A stretch of DNA of 64,000 nt from Paenibacillaceae bacterium (GTDB lineage Bacteria; Bacillota; Bacilli; Paenibacillales; CANHGK01). Location of the stretch: contig CANHGK010000015.1 of assembly GCA_947460235.1 (NCBI GenBank), positions 1-64,000 on the forward strand, given 5' to 3'. This document shows positions 54,233 to 63,223 of the stretch, one piece after another; position 1 is the first letter of the stretch; every line of letters starts with the position of its first letter. Below the pieces are notes generated by a model. The model made no database searches. It was given only the letters and a program-made list of their open reading frames with translations, and had not been told where the DNA came from. The position numbers and the translations under genes were made by a program.

Positions 54233-56362
54233 ATGATTTTCAAACAGTATTACAATCGGTTAATTTCATTTGTTATTGCAATTATTGTTTTGTGTAGTGC
54301 GGTTGTTCCAAACTCATTTGCAAATACTTCCTTATCGTTAACTCCATTGATTCATAATGGCGGATTTGAAACTGGGACAATTGAAGGTTGGTCAGAATGG
54401 CATCCATCCGATCAATCGGCCAACTTTGGAATTGACTCAACCGATGCATTTTCAGGAAGCAAGAAGCTATATATTTGGAATACTAGGGATTATCGCCAAA
54501 GTATTGATCAATCAATTTCTGGACTTCCCAACGGTACCTATGTTTTTAACGCGTATATAAAATTGACTGCATACGGTAAAGCACCAATCAGTGCGTGGAC
54601 TGAATTAAGTGAATTCGGTGGGGTGCCTGTATATTCGAATATTGTTGCAAATGGCGTTTGGACGCCTTATTCTTCGATTGCTAATGTTACGAATGGTAAA
54701 TTAAACATTAAATTTTTTATTGATGCAAATGCAAAAACATCGCTTCAAATTGATGCGGTATCATTAGTACCATTTGTTGCGTCATCAACATCCCCAGTGA
54801 CGACCCCTAAAGCATTGGCTTCAAATTCGCCATTTCCATCTGTAACACCATCTGCAACACCATTAACAACGCCAATTCCAACACCAATCATTAAAAATGG
54901 TGGATTTGAAACGGGAACAATTTCAAGTTGGATTGAATGGCATCCAACGACACAAACTGCAAAATATGGTGTAGATGGTTCAGATGCGTATGCTGGAAAG
55001 AAAAAACTTTATTTTTGGAGTACATCGGATTACAAACAAAGCATTCACCAAATTTGCTCAGGACTGAGTAACGGGCAATATATCCTTAAAGCTTGGGTTA
55101 AACTAACTGCATACGGATTGGCACCAATCTTGGCACGAACAGAAATGAGCGATTTCGGTAGCGGACCGGTTTATTCAGATATTGTTGCCAATGGAGAATG
55201 GTCATTTTATTCTTCCATTGCGAATGTAACGAATGGCAAAATTGATATTGGAATCTATTTGGATGCAAAATCAGATACATCTCTTCAAATCGATTCTGTT
55301 TCACTTGAACCATACGTTGCAGAAACACCATCTCCCTTGCCATCTTTAACGGTAAAGCCGATTGTAACGGCAACATCGTCTGTGATTCCAACAGTACCTA
55401 CAACTGCACCTACAACTGCACCTACAACTGCACCGAATAGTATTACAATATTTTACAAACCAACCAAGTGGAATAATAAAACAAATATTCACTGGAGATC
55501 ACTCAGTAATTCAACTGGCTTGAATCCAATATGGAGTAAATGGTCTGACATGCCGGGAGAATCGATGATTGATTCGAAAACCAATATCGGATATTTTGAG
55601 AAAGTATTAACCGTTGGTCAGGCTATTTTGGTCGAAGCGTGTTTCAACAATGGTACGTTATGGGACAATAATGGAACATCAAATTATTTATTTAATCCAG
55701 GAGCGTATTTCATTGATAATCAAGTGGTTACCGCAATCACACCAAGTCCGACACCGGTTCCGACCGCTATCCCTTCAATTACACCTTCTTCAACGCCATT
55801 TGCACCAAGTGTAACGCCATCGGGCACGCCGTCTACGACATCAACACAATTGCCATCGGGGACACCAAGCTCAACATTTGTACCAACAAATTCACCAATG
55901 GTCATTCCAACGACTTCAACACCTGCGACACCAACTGAAACGCCAAGAATAACACCTTCACCAACACCAATTCCGACTACTACACCAATGTTATTATCAA
56001 CTCCGATTCCAACATTAGTTCCGACTGCTACAACTTTTGCAACAGCAATTGTAATCGAGACGCCATCAGGTGTACCTTCACCGTCTCCGATGATTACACC
56101 GATACCCACACCTGAGCAGACGCCATTACTTTCAGCAACACCAAAAGCAACACCAAAAGCAACACCGAAAGCAACACCGAAAGCAAAACCAAAAGCAACA
56201 CCAAAGGCAACACCAAAGGCAACACCAAAGGCAACACCAAAGGCAACACCAAAGGCAACACCAAAGGCAACACCAAAGGCAACACCAAAAGCAACACCAA
56301 AGAATAAAGTGAAAGTAATTCCGAAAGTAAATACACAAAAATCATTATTTATTCATAACTAA
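54233..56362 (+). CDS. Secreted CBM protein with long Thr-Pro and Lys-Pro repeat tail
   Basis: A 709-residue exported protein. Signal peptide (about 1-28), two tandem copies of a 150-residue module ([19 protein letters not shown] and [19 protein letters not shown]) similar to CBM4/9-type sandwich domains, then a CBM25-like starch-binding module (about 400-510: [30 protein letters not shown]), then about 190 residues of Thr/Pro/Ser linker (TPSPTP types). The end is an ATPK tandem repeat (about 14 copies). No catalytic domain. The basic tail could bind teichoic acids and keep the protein on the wall; this is inference. GGGGG precedes ATG 54233. Confidence 0.72.
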   Translation: MIFKQYYNRLISFVIAIIVLCSAVVPNSFANTSLSLTPLIHNGGFETGTIEGWSEWHPSDQSANFGIDSTDAFSGSKKLYIWNTRDYRQSIDQSISGLPNGTYVFNAYIKLTAYGKAPISAWTELSEFGGVPVYSNIVANGVWTPYSSIANVTNGKLNIKFFIDANAKTSLQIDAVSLVPFVASSTSPVTTPKALASNSPFPSVTPSATPLTTPIPTPIIKNGGFETGTISSWIEWHPTTQTAKYGVDGSDAYAGKKKLYFWSTSDYKQSIHQICSGLSNGQYILKAWVKLTAYGLAPILARTEMSDFGSGPVYSDIVANGEWSFYSSIANVTNGKIDIGIYLDAKSDTSLQIDSVSLEPYVAETPSPLPSLTVKPIVTATSSVIPTVPTTAPTTAPTTAPNSITIFYKPTKWNNKTNIHWRSLSNSTGLNPIWSKWSDMPGESMIDSKTNIGYFEKVLTVGQAILVEACFNNGTLWDNNGTSNYLFNPGAYFIDNQVVTAITPSPTPVPTAIPSITPSSTPFAPSVTPSGTPSTTSTQLPSGTPSSTFVPTNSPMVIPTTSTPATPTETPRITPSPTPIPTTTPMLLSTPIPTLVPTATTFATAIVIETPSGVPSPSPMITPIPTPEQTPLLSATPKATPKATPKATPKAKPKATPKATPKATPKATPKATPKATPKATPKATPKATPKNKVKVIPKVNTQKSLFIHN
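56134..56301 (+). repeat. 12-bp tandem repeat encoding ATPK
   Basis: About 14 copies of a 12-base unit (GCAACACCAAAG and close variants) lie in frame at the end of the CBM gene. The last eight copies are almost identical, so copy number may vary by slippage. On the minus strand it makes apparent Cys/Trp or Leu/Val ORFs that are artefacts. Confidence 0.9.
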
Positions 56363-56373
56363 GATTCTTAAAG

Positions 56374-56415
56374 AAACCTGAATGCATAGTACATGCATTC
56401 AGGTTTTTATTTTAT
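56374..56415 (+). terminator. Intrinsic terminator
   Basis: AAACCTGAATGCAT pairs with ATGCATTCAGGTTT around AGTAC, followed by TTATTTTATT. Confidence 0.88.
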
Positions 56416-56503
56416 TCGTGATCATTTTTAATGAATGGGTTCAGAATAATTGGTTATAACAATATTGAAATAGATTTGATTTTATGGGGAATGAGGTGTA
56501 CAG

Positions 56504-56746
56504 ATGGCTTTGCATAGACAAGTGCTTTGGACGGAAAAGGAAGATGATTTGTTATTTGAAGCAGTGAGTCGTTTTACGCAAACTGGACTTCCTTTGTTAG
56601 CTGCATTTGAGCAAGTAGGATTACAAATTGGTAGGTCGATGTTAGAATGTAAATTCCGCTGGGAACAGGAAATATGTGCTTTCACAAATGTAGAAATAAT
56701 CTTTGAAAATACTGACAATAACTCGATTGGCACAAGTTTTTTATGA
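56504..56746 (+). CDS. Short RsfA-like Myb/SANT DNA-binding protein
   Basis: An 80-residue protein consisting of little more than the SANT-like DNA-binding domain of RsfA/YlbO-type prespore regulators: VLWTEKEDDLLFEAVSR, AFEQVGLQIGRSMLECKFRW. Full-length RsfA proteins are about 180-250 residues and have a C-terminal coiled coil, which is absent here. It may act as a stand-alone regulator or compete with the full-length protein. GAGGTG precedes the ATG. It lies upstream of the injection-system operon in the same direction. Confidence 0.7.
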   Translation: MALHRQVLWTEKEDDLLFEAVSRFTQTGLPLLAAFEQVGLQIGRSMLECKFRWEQEICAFTNVEIIFENTDNNSIGTSFL

Positions 56747-56873
56747 ACAAATCAAACAAAAAAACCTTGCAACTTTTGTCTAAGAATAGTATTTTAATGA
56801 AGTAGGTGTCGAATTATTGAACCAACATTTTTTTGAAATTTTAAGGTTAAATTAACAAGTAATTCAGTGATTG

Positions 56874-56920
56874 AATAGCCTATACCAAAAGTCATTGTAC
56901 TTAAGGTGCAGGCTATTTTT
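56874..56920 (+). terminator. Terminator before the injection-system operon
   Basis: AATAGCCT pairs with AGGCTATT, with ACC/GGT inside, followed by TTTTGGTTTT. It ends the RsfA-like transcript or acts as a leader attenuator of the following operon. Confidence 0.65.
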
Positions 56921-56962
56921 GGTTTTATTGAATTTGTTCGTTTATTTTGGAGGAGTTTTGTT

Positions 56963-59206
56963 ATGGAAGTTTTATACAACGACGTAAAGTTCGACTCATC
57001 CATCGATAACCAGGACTTTCAATTTCACCAGTATCGAAATTTATTACTACAACTTCTCGATTTGTATTTATCGAGACAGTTGGAGAGATTCCGATTTCAA
57101 ATCAAACAGATTGGACAGCATCTTGAAGATGGTGCCTCATTGGAATTAGCGGAACTAGAATTTTTACTGACCTCAAATCAAGATGATGACTTGACGTTAG
57201 AAGATCAATCCATTCATGAGATAACAACAAATATTGACCAATTTGAACGTGAAGTTTCCCGGTGGGAGAGTCATATAAATAAATTAGAATCACCACCATT
57301 TGTTACACTCAAGCAGATTAGTCGGCGAAGTGAATTGACATGGTTTGAGCAACGATGTTTGTTGCTTGCCGTGGCATCAGAATGGAATCCTAAATACGAG
57401 AAGATTTTTTCTTTTCTCCAAAAGAGCAGTGTGAAGATTTTACCAACGGCCGAGTTAGCGCTTGATCTTTTTTCTCCTACTCACGAACGATTCGAACATG
57501 AATATTTGCTACAGTCGAATCGAAAATTATTTATTCATTTTTTGAAGAGTGACAATGATTTATCACATAGTGCATCATCCACTTGGTTAGTTAGGCCGCT
57601 AAAACTTTGTAATGAAATGATTGATTTGTTGAGTAATCGTCACATTTATACGGAGTTGGAACCATATGTTGTTGAACATTTCCAACCGAATATGAATCTT
57701 GCACCATTGCTTGTACAAGAATCCGTTCAACAAGAATTGCGAAATGTGATGCGTTCCTTGGCTAACCGTCCAGGTATTTCAGTTGTACCGTTCATATTAT
57801 TGCTAGGGAAATCAGGATCGGGCAAAACATTTCAAATGAAACATCTTGCAACACATTTGAAATGTTCAATGATTTCATTTAATGTTTCAACGATGTTGGA
57901 ATTGTATTCTACAATGCAATCGTGGACACAAGTTTTGATGAGAATGTTAGTGGTTGGTAAAATACAGCAATCGCTATTGGTTTTTACGAAATTTGAAACA
58001 TTATTAGAAACGACTCACCTTGCGTTTCTGAACGAATTTGTTCGAATTATTAATTTGAATAAATATCCGGTTTTCTTAAATAGTACAAAATCTTGGAAAC
58101 CTGCATCAATTTCACAACAAGGAACGATCGTTCAGTTGGAATTGGATCAATTGAGTGAGGCTGAACGTTGGAAGTTATGGGAAAAAGGATTTGAATTGCA
58201 TCAAATCGATACCAGAGATGTGGAAATGACAATTGCTACAAAATTCCATTTGACTCCTGGGCATATTGAATCTGCTATTTTGCAAGCCAAACAATTCGCT
58301 AACTCAGAACTGGCGGAAAACGGAAAAATAACAATGGACAGGCTACACCGAGCTTGCTATTTGCAAACTGAACATCAATTAACCAAAAAAGCGAAGAAAT
58401 TATCCCCTAAATATCATTGGCAAGATTTAATTTTGCCGAAGGATCAATTTGAACAATTGAAAAGTGCATGTAATCATGTGACGTTTAAGCATATTGTTTA
58501 TGGCGAATGGGGTTACGATAAAAAGCTTTCTTATGGCAAGGGAATTAGTATGTTGTTTGTTGGACCTCCTGGTACGGGAAAGACGATGTCAGCTGAAATC
58601 ATTGCAAATGTTTTGAAATTAGAAATTTATAAAATTGATTTGTCTCAGGTTGTGAGTAAATATATTGGTGAGACAGAAAAAAACTTAAATGAAGTGTTTC
58701 AAGAGGCCCAATCTAGCAATGCCATTTTATTTTTCGATGAGATGGATGCTTTGTTCGGAAAACGATCTGAAGTGAAGGATGCTCATGATAAATACGCCAA
58801 TTTGGAAACAGCTTACTTACTTCAAAAGATGGAAGAGTACAAAGGGATTTGTGTACTCGCGTCGAATCACTTAATGAACATTGACGAGGCATTTTTGCGA
58901 AGGATCAATTATATTATTCGGTTTCCTTTCCCGGATGCAGAGCAACGCGAACTCATTTGGAGGACCAGTTTTCCAAAAGAATGCCCACTTGCGGATGATA
59001 TCGATTTTGCGTTTATCTCGAAACGATTTGAGATCGCGGGCGGTAGCATCAAAAACGTCGTTATGACAGCAGCTTTTCTCGCGGTAGAACATGATCATGT
59101 CATTCGAATGAAGCATGTTGTACAAGCGTTAAAATATGAACAACAAAAAAATGGTAAAACACTACTGAAAGAAGATTTGGGTCCTTACAGTAATTTGTTG
59201 AATTAG
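56963..59206 (+). CDS. AAA+ ATPase of a contractile injection system
   Basis: A 747-residue protein with two AAA-type parts. The N-terminal 200 residues are helical without recognised domain. The first ATPase part has a Walker A (GKSGSGKT, about 283) but no clear Walker B, so it may bind without hydrolysing. The second is complete: GPPGTGKT (about 534), ILFFDEMDAL (about 591), a sensor-1 Asn in VLASNH and an Arg finger in EAFLRRINYII. Such Afp15/Pvc15-type ATPases are typical of extracellular contractile injection systems and are needed for particle assembly. ATG 56963 follows GGAGGAG. First gene of the operon, one base before the DUF4255 gene. Confidence 0.85.
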   Translation: MEVLYNDVKFDSSIDNQDFQFHQYRNLLLQLLDLYLSRQLERFRFQIKQIGQHLEDGASLELAELEFLLTSNQDDDLTLEDQSIHEITTNIDQFEREVSRWESHINKLESPPFVTLKQISRRSELTWFEQRCLLLAVASEWNPKYEKIFSFLQKSSVKILPTAELALDLFSPTHERFEHEYLLQSNRKLFIHFLKSDNDLSHSASSTWLVRPLKLCNEMIDLLSNRHIYTELEPYVVEHFQPNMNLAPLLVQESVQQELRNVMRSLANRPGISVVPFILLLGKSGSGKTFQMKHLATHLKCSMISFNVSTMLELYSTMQSWTQVLMRMLVVGKIQQSLLVFTKFETLLETTHLAFLNEFVRIINLNKYPVFLNSTKSWKPASISQQGTIVQLELDQLSEAERWKLWEKGFELHQIDTRDVEMTIATKFHLTPGHIESAILQAKQFANSELAENGKITMDRLHRACYLQTEHQLTKKAKKLSPKYHWQDLILPKDQFEQLKSACNHVTFKHIVYGEWGYDKKLSYGKGISMLFVGPPGTGKTMSAEIIANVLKLEIYKIDLSQVVSKYIGETEKNLNEVFQEAQSSNAILFFDEMDALFGKRSEVKDAHDKYANLETAYLLQKMEEYKGICVLASNHLMNIDEAFLRRINYIIRFPFPDAEQRELIWRTSFPKECPLADDIDFAFISKRFEIAGGSIKNVVMTAAFLAVEHDHVIRMKHVVQALKYEQQKNGKTLLKEDLGPYSNLLN

Positions 59207-59207
59207 G

Positions 59208-59786
59208 GTGGTGAGGAGCATTTCTTACTATACGGTAATATCAGATGTTGGTAGATCAATTGTACAATTGCTCCGGGAACATATGACGCCAGAACCAATT
59301 GCAACACCGGATTTGATCGGATTAGCATCTCCGATGGAACGAGGAAATTATGTCCTCAATTTATTTTTGTATCAGGTCAAGGAGAGTCAAGAAGCTAGAC
59401 GGACGGAGATGATTAACCGAAGTACGGATACGCAACAATATCCTCCGATGGTTCTCTCTTTGCATTTTTTATTAACAGTTCAATCGAATTCGGATGTCGT
59501 AACCAAAGCGATTGATGATCAGCGGATCATTGGTCGGGCGATGCAAGTGTTATATGATCATTCGATCGTAGATCGAGAATCGCTGCAAGGTAGTTTGGCT
59601 GATACTGATGCAGAGATTCGAATTAATCTTGAGGATTTGCCTTTGGAGAGAATGCAAGCATTTTTTCCAAACGCTCCCTATAAACTTTCACTATGCTATA
59701 CAGTTGGTCCGATTTACGTCGGTTCTACTCGAACAAAATCAGTCAAAAGAGTGAAAGAGCGTACATTTGTTAGTGAACACAAATGA
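59208..59786 (+). CDS. DUF4255 protein (Pvc16/Afp16-like)
   Basis: A protein of up to 192 residues with the DUF4255 domain (SYYTVISDVGRSIVQLLREH, NYVLNLFLYQVKES, LSLHFLLTVQS). Members include Afp16/Pvc16, the tail terminator-like cap at the end of the contractile tube, which fixes sheath and tube length. The start is uncertain: GTG 59208 directly follows the ATPase stop and has little RBS; GAGGAG just after it could serve a later start. This domain is one of the best markers that separate eCIS from ordinary phage tails. Confidence 0.85.
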   Translation: MVRSISYYTVISDVGRSIVQLLREHMTPEPIATPDLIGLASPMERGNYVLNLFLYQVKESQEARRTEMINRSTDTQQYPPMVLSLHFLLTVQSNSDVVTKAIDDQRIIGRAMQVLYDHSIVDRESLQGSLADTDAEIRINLEDLPLERMQAFFPNAPYKLSLCYTVGPIYVGSTRTKSVKRVKERTFVSEHK

Positions 59787-59860
59787 AAGTTCATTCTAGT
59801 TGTGAGGTGATTGCGACGCTTGAACATCAGATTCATGTCTAACAATTTAACTAATGGAAG

Positions 59861-59900
59861 GGAGGGAGCGATTTTGATTTAACAATCAAAATCGGCATTC
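59861..59900 (+). promoter_or_regulatory. Hairpin between Shine-Dalgarno and start of the sheath gene
   Basis: The only strong RBS, GGAGGGAG (59861-59868), is 32 bases before the ATG at 59901, too far for normal initiation. A perfect 10-base-pair hairpin (CGATTTTGAT, loop TTAACA, ATCAAAATCG; 59869-59894) fills this gap exactly and leaves six bases before the ATG. Folding would bring the RBS to normal distance. Confidence 0.65.
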
Positions 59901-61610
59901 ATGGCAGAGTATTTTTCACCCGGTGTTTATGTGGAAGAGTTTGACAGTGGCACGCAATCTTTATCCGGTGTTAGTACAAGTACAGCAGGTTTTATTGGTT
60001 TGGCACAGCGAGGTCCAATCGAGGGGTCACCAGTACTTATTAAGAGTCTTGCGAATTTCCGTCGCACCTTCGGTTCATATTTATCAGCGACAACATTTGG
60101 TAGTTACCGCTTTTTAGCCTATGCTGTTGAACAATTTTTCTTAAATGGAGGTTCAACTTGTTACGTGATGCGTGTTGCTCCTTCGGATGCGGTCGCAGCT
60201 TCCAATTCGAATAGTTCAGCGCTTTCGGTGATCGCGAAAAACCCTGGTGGATGGGGTAATGATGTTCGTGTGTTAATAACACCCGCGAGCAAAGCGAAAA
60301 CTCAAATTTTAGAAGTTATTGCTAGTGGGACGTATCGTGTAAAAAGCAACGCAGGTTTTGTTGCTGGAGATACCGTGACGTTTGTTGCAGGCGGTAAAAC
60401 ACAAGTACTTAAGGTTATTTCTGCGAAGGACAATACAATTGTACTTAGCGGTGAATTGGAAGGAGATCCGGTGGATGCAGGGTTATTGCCTGCAAAAGTC
60501 CTTTCAACAAGTGAATTCAATATTCAAGTAAGTTATGGTGACGATTCAGAAACGTTTGAGAAATGTTCATTAAACGTTGAAGCTGCGAACTATGTAGAAA
60601 AAGTAACTGGAACATCTAATTTGGTTTCAATTGCTGTAGGCACGATTGCTGATGCGACTGGTACTGCATTCGAAGCGGTTACGAACGCAGAAGAATTGGC
60701 AACGGATCTCACATTCTTCTTGCAAGGTGGCTCCGACGGTACGATAGAAGCATTGGGACAAGACGATTTTATCGGAAAAGATTTAGGTCCTGGTAACCGT
60801 GGTGGAATTAATGCCTTCATCGAAAATGATGAAGTGAGTATTATGGCAATTCCAGGCGTAACAGAACCAGCTGTTTTATTTGCTTTAATCGCACACTGTG
60901 AATCGCGAGGCGACCGTTTTGCGATCCTTGATATTCCGCGTGAGAAAACAAAAGTTGCAGATGTACTTGCGTATCGTAACTATTTCGATACATCATATGC
61001 GGCTATGTACAATCCGTGGGTTCAAGTAAGTGATCCGCTTGAAAAACGCAACGTATATATTCCTCCTTCAGGAACAGTTGCAGGGATTTATGCTCGCGTC
61101 GATGATGCGCGTGGCGTACAAAAAGCTCCTGCGAATGAAACGTTGCGCGGTGTAACTGGCCTTGATGTGCAATATAGCGTGACAGAACAAGATTTGTTAA
61201 ATCCTCAAGGCGTCAACTTAATCCGTAGTTTTACTGGACAAGGTATTCGCGTATGGGGGGCAAGAACTTGTTCATCCAACCAATTGTGGAAATACGTCAA
61301 CGTACGTAGATTATTTATCTTTATTGAAACTGCAATTTTGCGTGGCACGAATTGGGTTGTGTTCGAACCGAATGATGATCCACTTTGGGCTCGCGTGCGC
61401 AGAACAGTGGATACGTTCTTAACACGTGTTTGGCGCGATGGTGCGTTAGCTGGAGCGAGCGCATCTGAAGCATTCTATGTAAATATTGGCCGTGACACAA
61501 TGACGCAAGATGATATCGATAACGGTCGATTGATTTGTGTGATCGGTATCGCACCAGTGAAACCGGCTGAGTTTGTTGTATTCCGTATTACTCAAAAAAC
61601 GAGTGAATAA
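59901..61610 (+). CDS. Contractile tail sheath protein
   Basis: A 569-residue sheath subunit. The N terminus FSPGVYVEEFDSG and GFIGLAQRGP and the C-terminal half (RGTNWVVFEPNDDPLWARVR, FYVNIGRDTMTQDDIDNGR, AEFVVFRITQ) match the tail sheath family of phages and injection systems. Residues about 110-270 form an insertion domain likely on the outer surface. Sheath rings contract to drive the inner tube through the target membrane. ATG 59901 is the only in-frame start compatible with the N-terminal motif, see the hairpin entry. Followed after 31 bases by the tube gene. Confidence 0.93.
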   Translation: MAEYFSPGVYVEEFDSGTQSLSGVSTSTAGFIGLAQRGPIEGSPVLIKSLANFRRTFGSYLSATTFGSYRFLAYAVEQFFLNGGSTCYVMRVAPSDAVAASNSNSSALSVIAKNPGGWGNDVRVLITPASKAKTQILEVIASGTYRVKSNAGFVAGDTVTFVAGGKTQVLKVISAKDNTIVLSGELEGDPVDAGLLPAKVLSTSEFNIQVSYGDDSETFEKCSLNVEAANYVEKVTGTSNLVSIAVGTIADATGTAFEAVTNAEELATDLTFFLQGGSDGTIEALGQDDFIGKDLGPGNRGGINAFIENDEVSIMAIPGVTEPAVLFALIAHCESRGDRFAILDIPREKTKVADVLAYRNYFDTSYAAMYNPWVQVSDPLEKRNVYIPPSGTVAGIYARVDDARGVQKAPANETLRGVTGLDVQYSVTEQDLLNPQGVNLIRSFTGQGIRVWGARTCSSNQLWKYVNVRRLFIFIETAILRGTNWVVFEPNDDPLWARVRRTVDTFLTRVWRDGALAGASASEAFYVNIGRDTMTQDDIDNGRLICVIGIAPVKPAEFVVFRITQKTSE

Positions 61611-61641
61611 TCTAATCCAATATAGTTAAGGAAGTGAAACC

Positions 61642-62076
61642 ATGCCGGGAGATCGTAATGACCCGTATCGCAATTTTAGGTATCGAGTTGAAATCGAAGG
61701 AATCGAACAAGCAGGTTTTAGTGAAGTTACCGGTTATGATGCTTCAATTGAGATCATTGAATATCGTGAAGGTAATGAAATTATTACGCCGCGTAAATTA
61801 CCGGGACTTGCGAAATATGGCAACATTACCTTGAAATGGGGTACGACGGATTCCATGGATTTATATGATTGGATTCAGGAGTGCATTGAAGGTACTGTTG
61901 AGCGTAAAACCATTACAATTATCGCGATCGATGAAGAAGGCGGAGATGTTGCTACTTGGCAAGTTGTAGAAGCATGGCCGACGAAATACACTGTTCCAAA
62001 CTTCAATGGTACTGGTAAAGAGGTTGCAATTGAATCTCTTGAACTTGCTCATGAAGGTATGACAAGAACACAATAA
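61642..62076 (+). CDS. Tail tube protein (gp19-like), first copy
   Basis: A 144-residue tube subunit of the T4 gp19-like family: DPYRNFRYRVEIEGIEQAGF, SEVTGYDASIEIIEYREGN, KLPGLAKYGNITLKWGTTD and a C-terminal VAIESLELAHEGM. Hexameric rings of this protein stack into the inner tube. RBS AAGGAAG lies about ten bases before ATG 61642. A shorter frame in another register (61634-61834) is a shadow. Confidence 0.92.
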   Translation: MPGDRNDPYRNFRYRVEIEGIEQAGFSEVTGYDASIEIIEYREGNEIITPRKLPGLAKYGNITLKWGTTDSMDLYDWIQECIEGTVERKTITIIAIDEEGGDVATWQVVEAWPTKYTVPNFNGTGKEVAIESLELAHEGMTRTQ

Positions 62077-62091
62077 TATTCTTGTGCGCCG

Positions 62092-62124
62092 TTAAGGAAG
62101 CAGACGTTATGTTTGCTTCCTTAA
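62092..62124 (+). other. Stable hairpin after the tube gene
   Basis: TTAAGGAAGCAGAC pairs with GTTTGCTTCCTTAA (14 pairs, one G-T) with loop GTTAT. No T run follows, so it may not terminate; it may stabilise the sheath-tube mRNA or reduce downstream expression. Confidence 0.7.
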
Positions 62125-62163
62125 TATCTCATTAGACGACTAAATTTTAGGAGGATTTTGATC

Positions 62164-62541
62164 ATGAGTTTTAAGACAGAATATAGTTTTGAGCTTCCAA
62201 GAGGATATGTTGATGAAGACGGTAACTTACATAAAACAGGAATCATGCGATTAGCGACAGCTGCCGATGAAGTATTGCCACTTCGGGATCAACGTGTTCA
62301 GCAAAATCCGGGCTACTTATCAATCATTTTATTAGCTCGTGTCGTTACGAAACTTGGTAGTTTGCGCGGAATTGATACGAAAACAATTGAGAAATTGTTT
62401 ACTGCAGATTTGTCATTTTTACAAAACTTGTATCGCCAAATCAATGATGTTGATCTTCCAAAAGTAGATACGATTTGCCCAAAATGTGACCATCAATACG
62501 AGGTTCCAGTGGATTTTTTGGAGTTAAAGATGGGGGGGTGA
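62164..62541 (+). CDS. Tail assembly protein with CxxC motif
   Basis: A 125-residue protein like the phage tail assembly proteins that follow tube genes in contractile systems: KTEYSFELPRGYVDEDGN, MRLATAADEVLPLRD, then YLSIILLARVVTKLG and a C-terminal CPKCDHQYEV, which may bind zinc. In T4-like and eCIS clusters such proteins help to build the tube or link it to the tape measure. ATG 62164 follows AGGAGG. Its stop overlaps the next start by four bases. Confidence 0.8.
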   Translation: MSFKTEYSFELPRGYVDEDGNLHKTGIMRLATAADEVLPLRDQRVQQNPGYLSIILLARVVTKLGSLRGIDTKTIEKLFTADLSFLQNLYRQINDVDLPKVDTICPKCDHQYEVPVDFLELKMGG

Positions 62542-62735
62542 CCACGTATCCCTCGCATAAGATCTATGAGGAGATGGGCTTCATCGCCTATTATTACCAC
62601 TGGTCACATGATGAAATCATGAACCTGGAACATCGGGATCGTCGGAAATACTGTGATGAAATCTCAAAGATAAATCAGAAATTAAATCAAGAACCAGAAA
62701 AGCGGAATGTATTTGATGTATTTAAGTCGAGGTGA
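62538..62735 (+). CDS. DUF6760-like small tail protein
   Basis: A 65-residue protein starting with GTG inside the end of the previous gene. The motif YEEMGFIAYYYHWSHDEIMN and LEHRDRRKYCDEIS resembles the small DUF6760 proteins found next to tail assembly proteins in injection-system clusters; the pair overlaps in a way that recalls the overlapping gpG/gpGT-type assembly chaperones of phages. No function is proven. The next gene starts seven bases downstream. Confidence 0.75.
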   Translation: MTTYPSHKIYEEMGFIAYYYHWSHDEIMNLEHRDRRKYCDEISKINQKLNQEPEKRNVFDVFKSR

Positions 62736-62742
62736 TTAATCC

Positions 62743-63198
62743 GTGAGAAACCATGCGCAATTAAACTACAAATTTTTAGTGGAAATTGGTGGCATATATG
62801 TTGGCGGGTTTTCTGAAGTGTCGGGAATCGGTTCTGAATTAGTATATGAAGAGTATGCCGAAGGTGGAATCAATGACTATAAGCATAAATTTCCAAGTAC
62901 AAAAAAAACGTCGCATATTGTTCTGAAACGTGGGATCACGATTAGTCCTTTTTTATGGGATTGGTACAGTGACACAAAAATTGGTAATGTAGAACTTCTG
63001 TCTGGTACGATTATGGTCCAAAATCGCATGGGGATTCCGATCGCATTTTATTCATTCTTTGATGCTTTTCCGGTGAAATGGCAAGGCCCAGAATTGAATT
63101 CAAATCAAGCTGCGGTCGCTATTGAATCGCTTGAGTTGGCACATAATGGATTCACGGGTCTATCAGGTAGAATTAATAAAGCAATGGGTAAAAAATGA
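62743..63198 (+). CDS. Tail tube protein (gp19-like), second copy
   Basis: A 151-residue second member of the gp19 family: YKFLVEIGGIYVGGFSEVSG, VYEEYAEGGINDYKHKFP, HIVLKRGITISPFLWDWY and VAIESLELAHNGF. eCIS clusters usually carry two or three such proteins; the less similar copies form the first ring that links tube to baseplate (Pvc5/Afp5-like). GTG 62743 follows GAGGTGA. The position after the assembly genes supports this role. Confidence 0.9.
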   Translation: MRNHAQLNYKFLVEIGGIYVGGFSEVSGIGSELVYEEYAEGGINDYKHKFPSTKKTSHIVLKRGITISPFLWDWYSDTKIGNVELLSGTIMVQNRMGIPIAFYSFFDAFPVKWQGPELNSNQAAVAIESLELAHNGFTGLSGRINKAMGKK

Positions 63199-63223
63199 TA
63201 TTTAAGCATGAGGAGCATTCATA

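Noticed and set aside
54112-54297. Plus-strand 61-residue ORF before the CBM gene
   Set aside because: Overlaps the signal peptide of the real gene in a different frame, with no RBS.
56134-56301. CRISPR-like array
   Set aside because: Repeats are 12 bases, contiguous, without spacers and in frame within a gene.
56094-56345. Minus-strand ORFs of Leu/Val or Cys/Trp repeats
   Set aside because: They are only the complement of the 12-bp tandem repeat in the CBM gene; no RBS and extreme composition.
59787-59880. Short frame TTG...TAA before the sheath gene (about 24 codons)
   Set aside because: No good RBS spacing; it covers the sheath RBS and hairpin and is probably chance. A leader peptide cannot be fully excluded.
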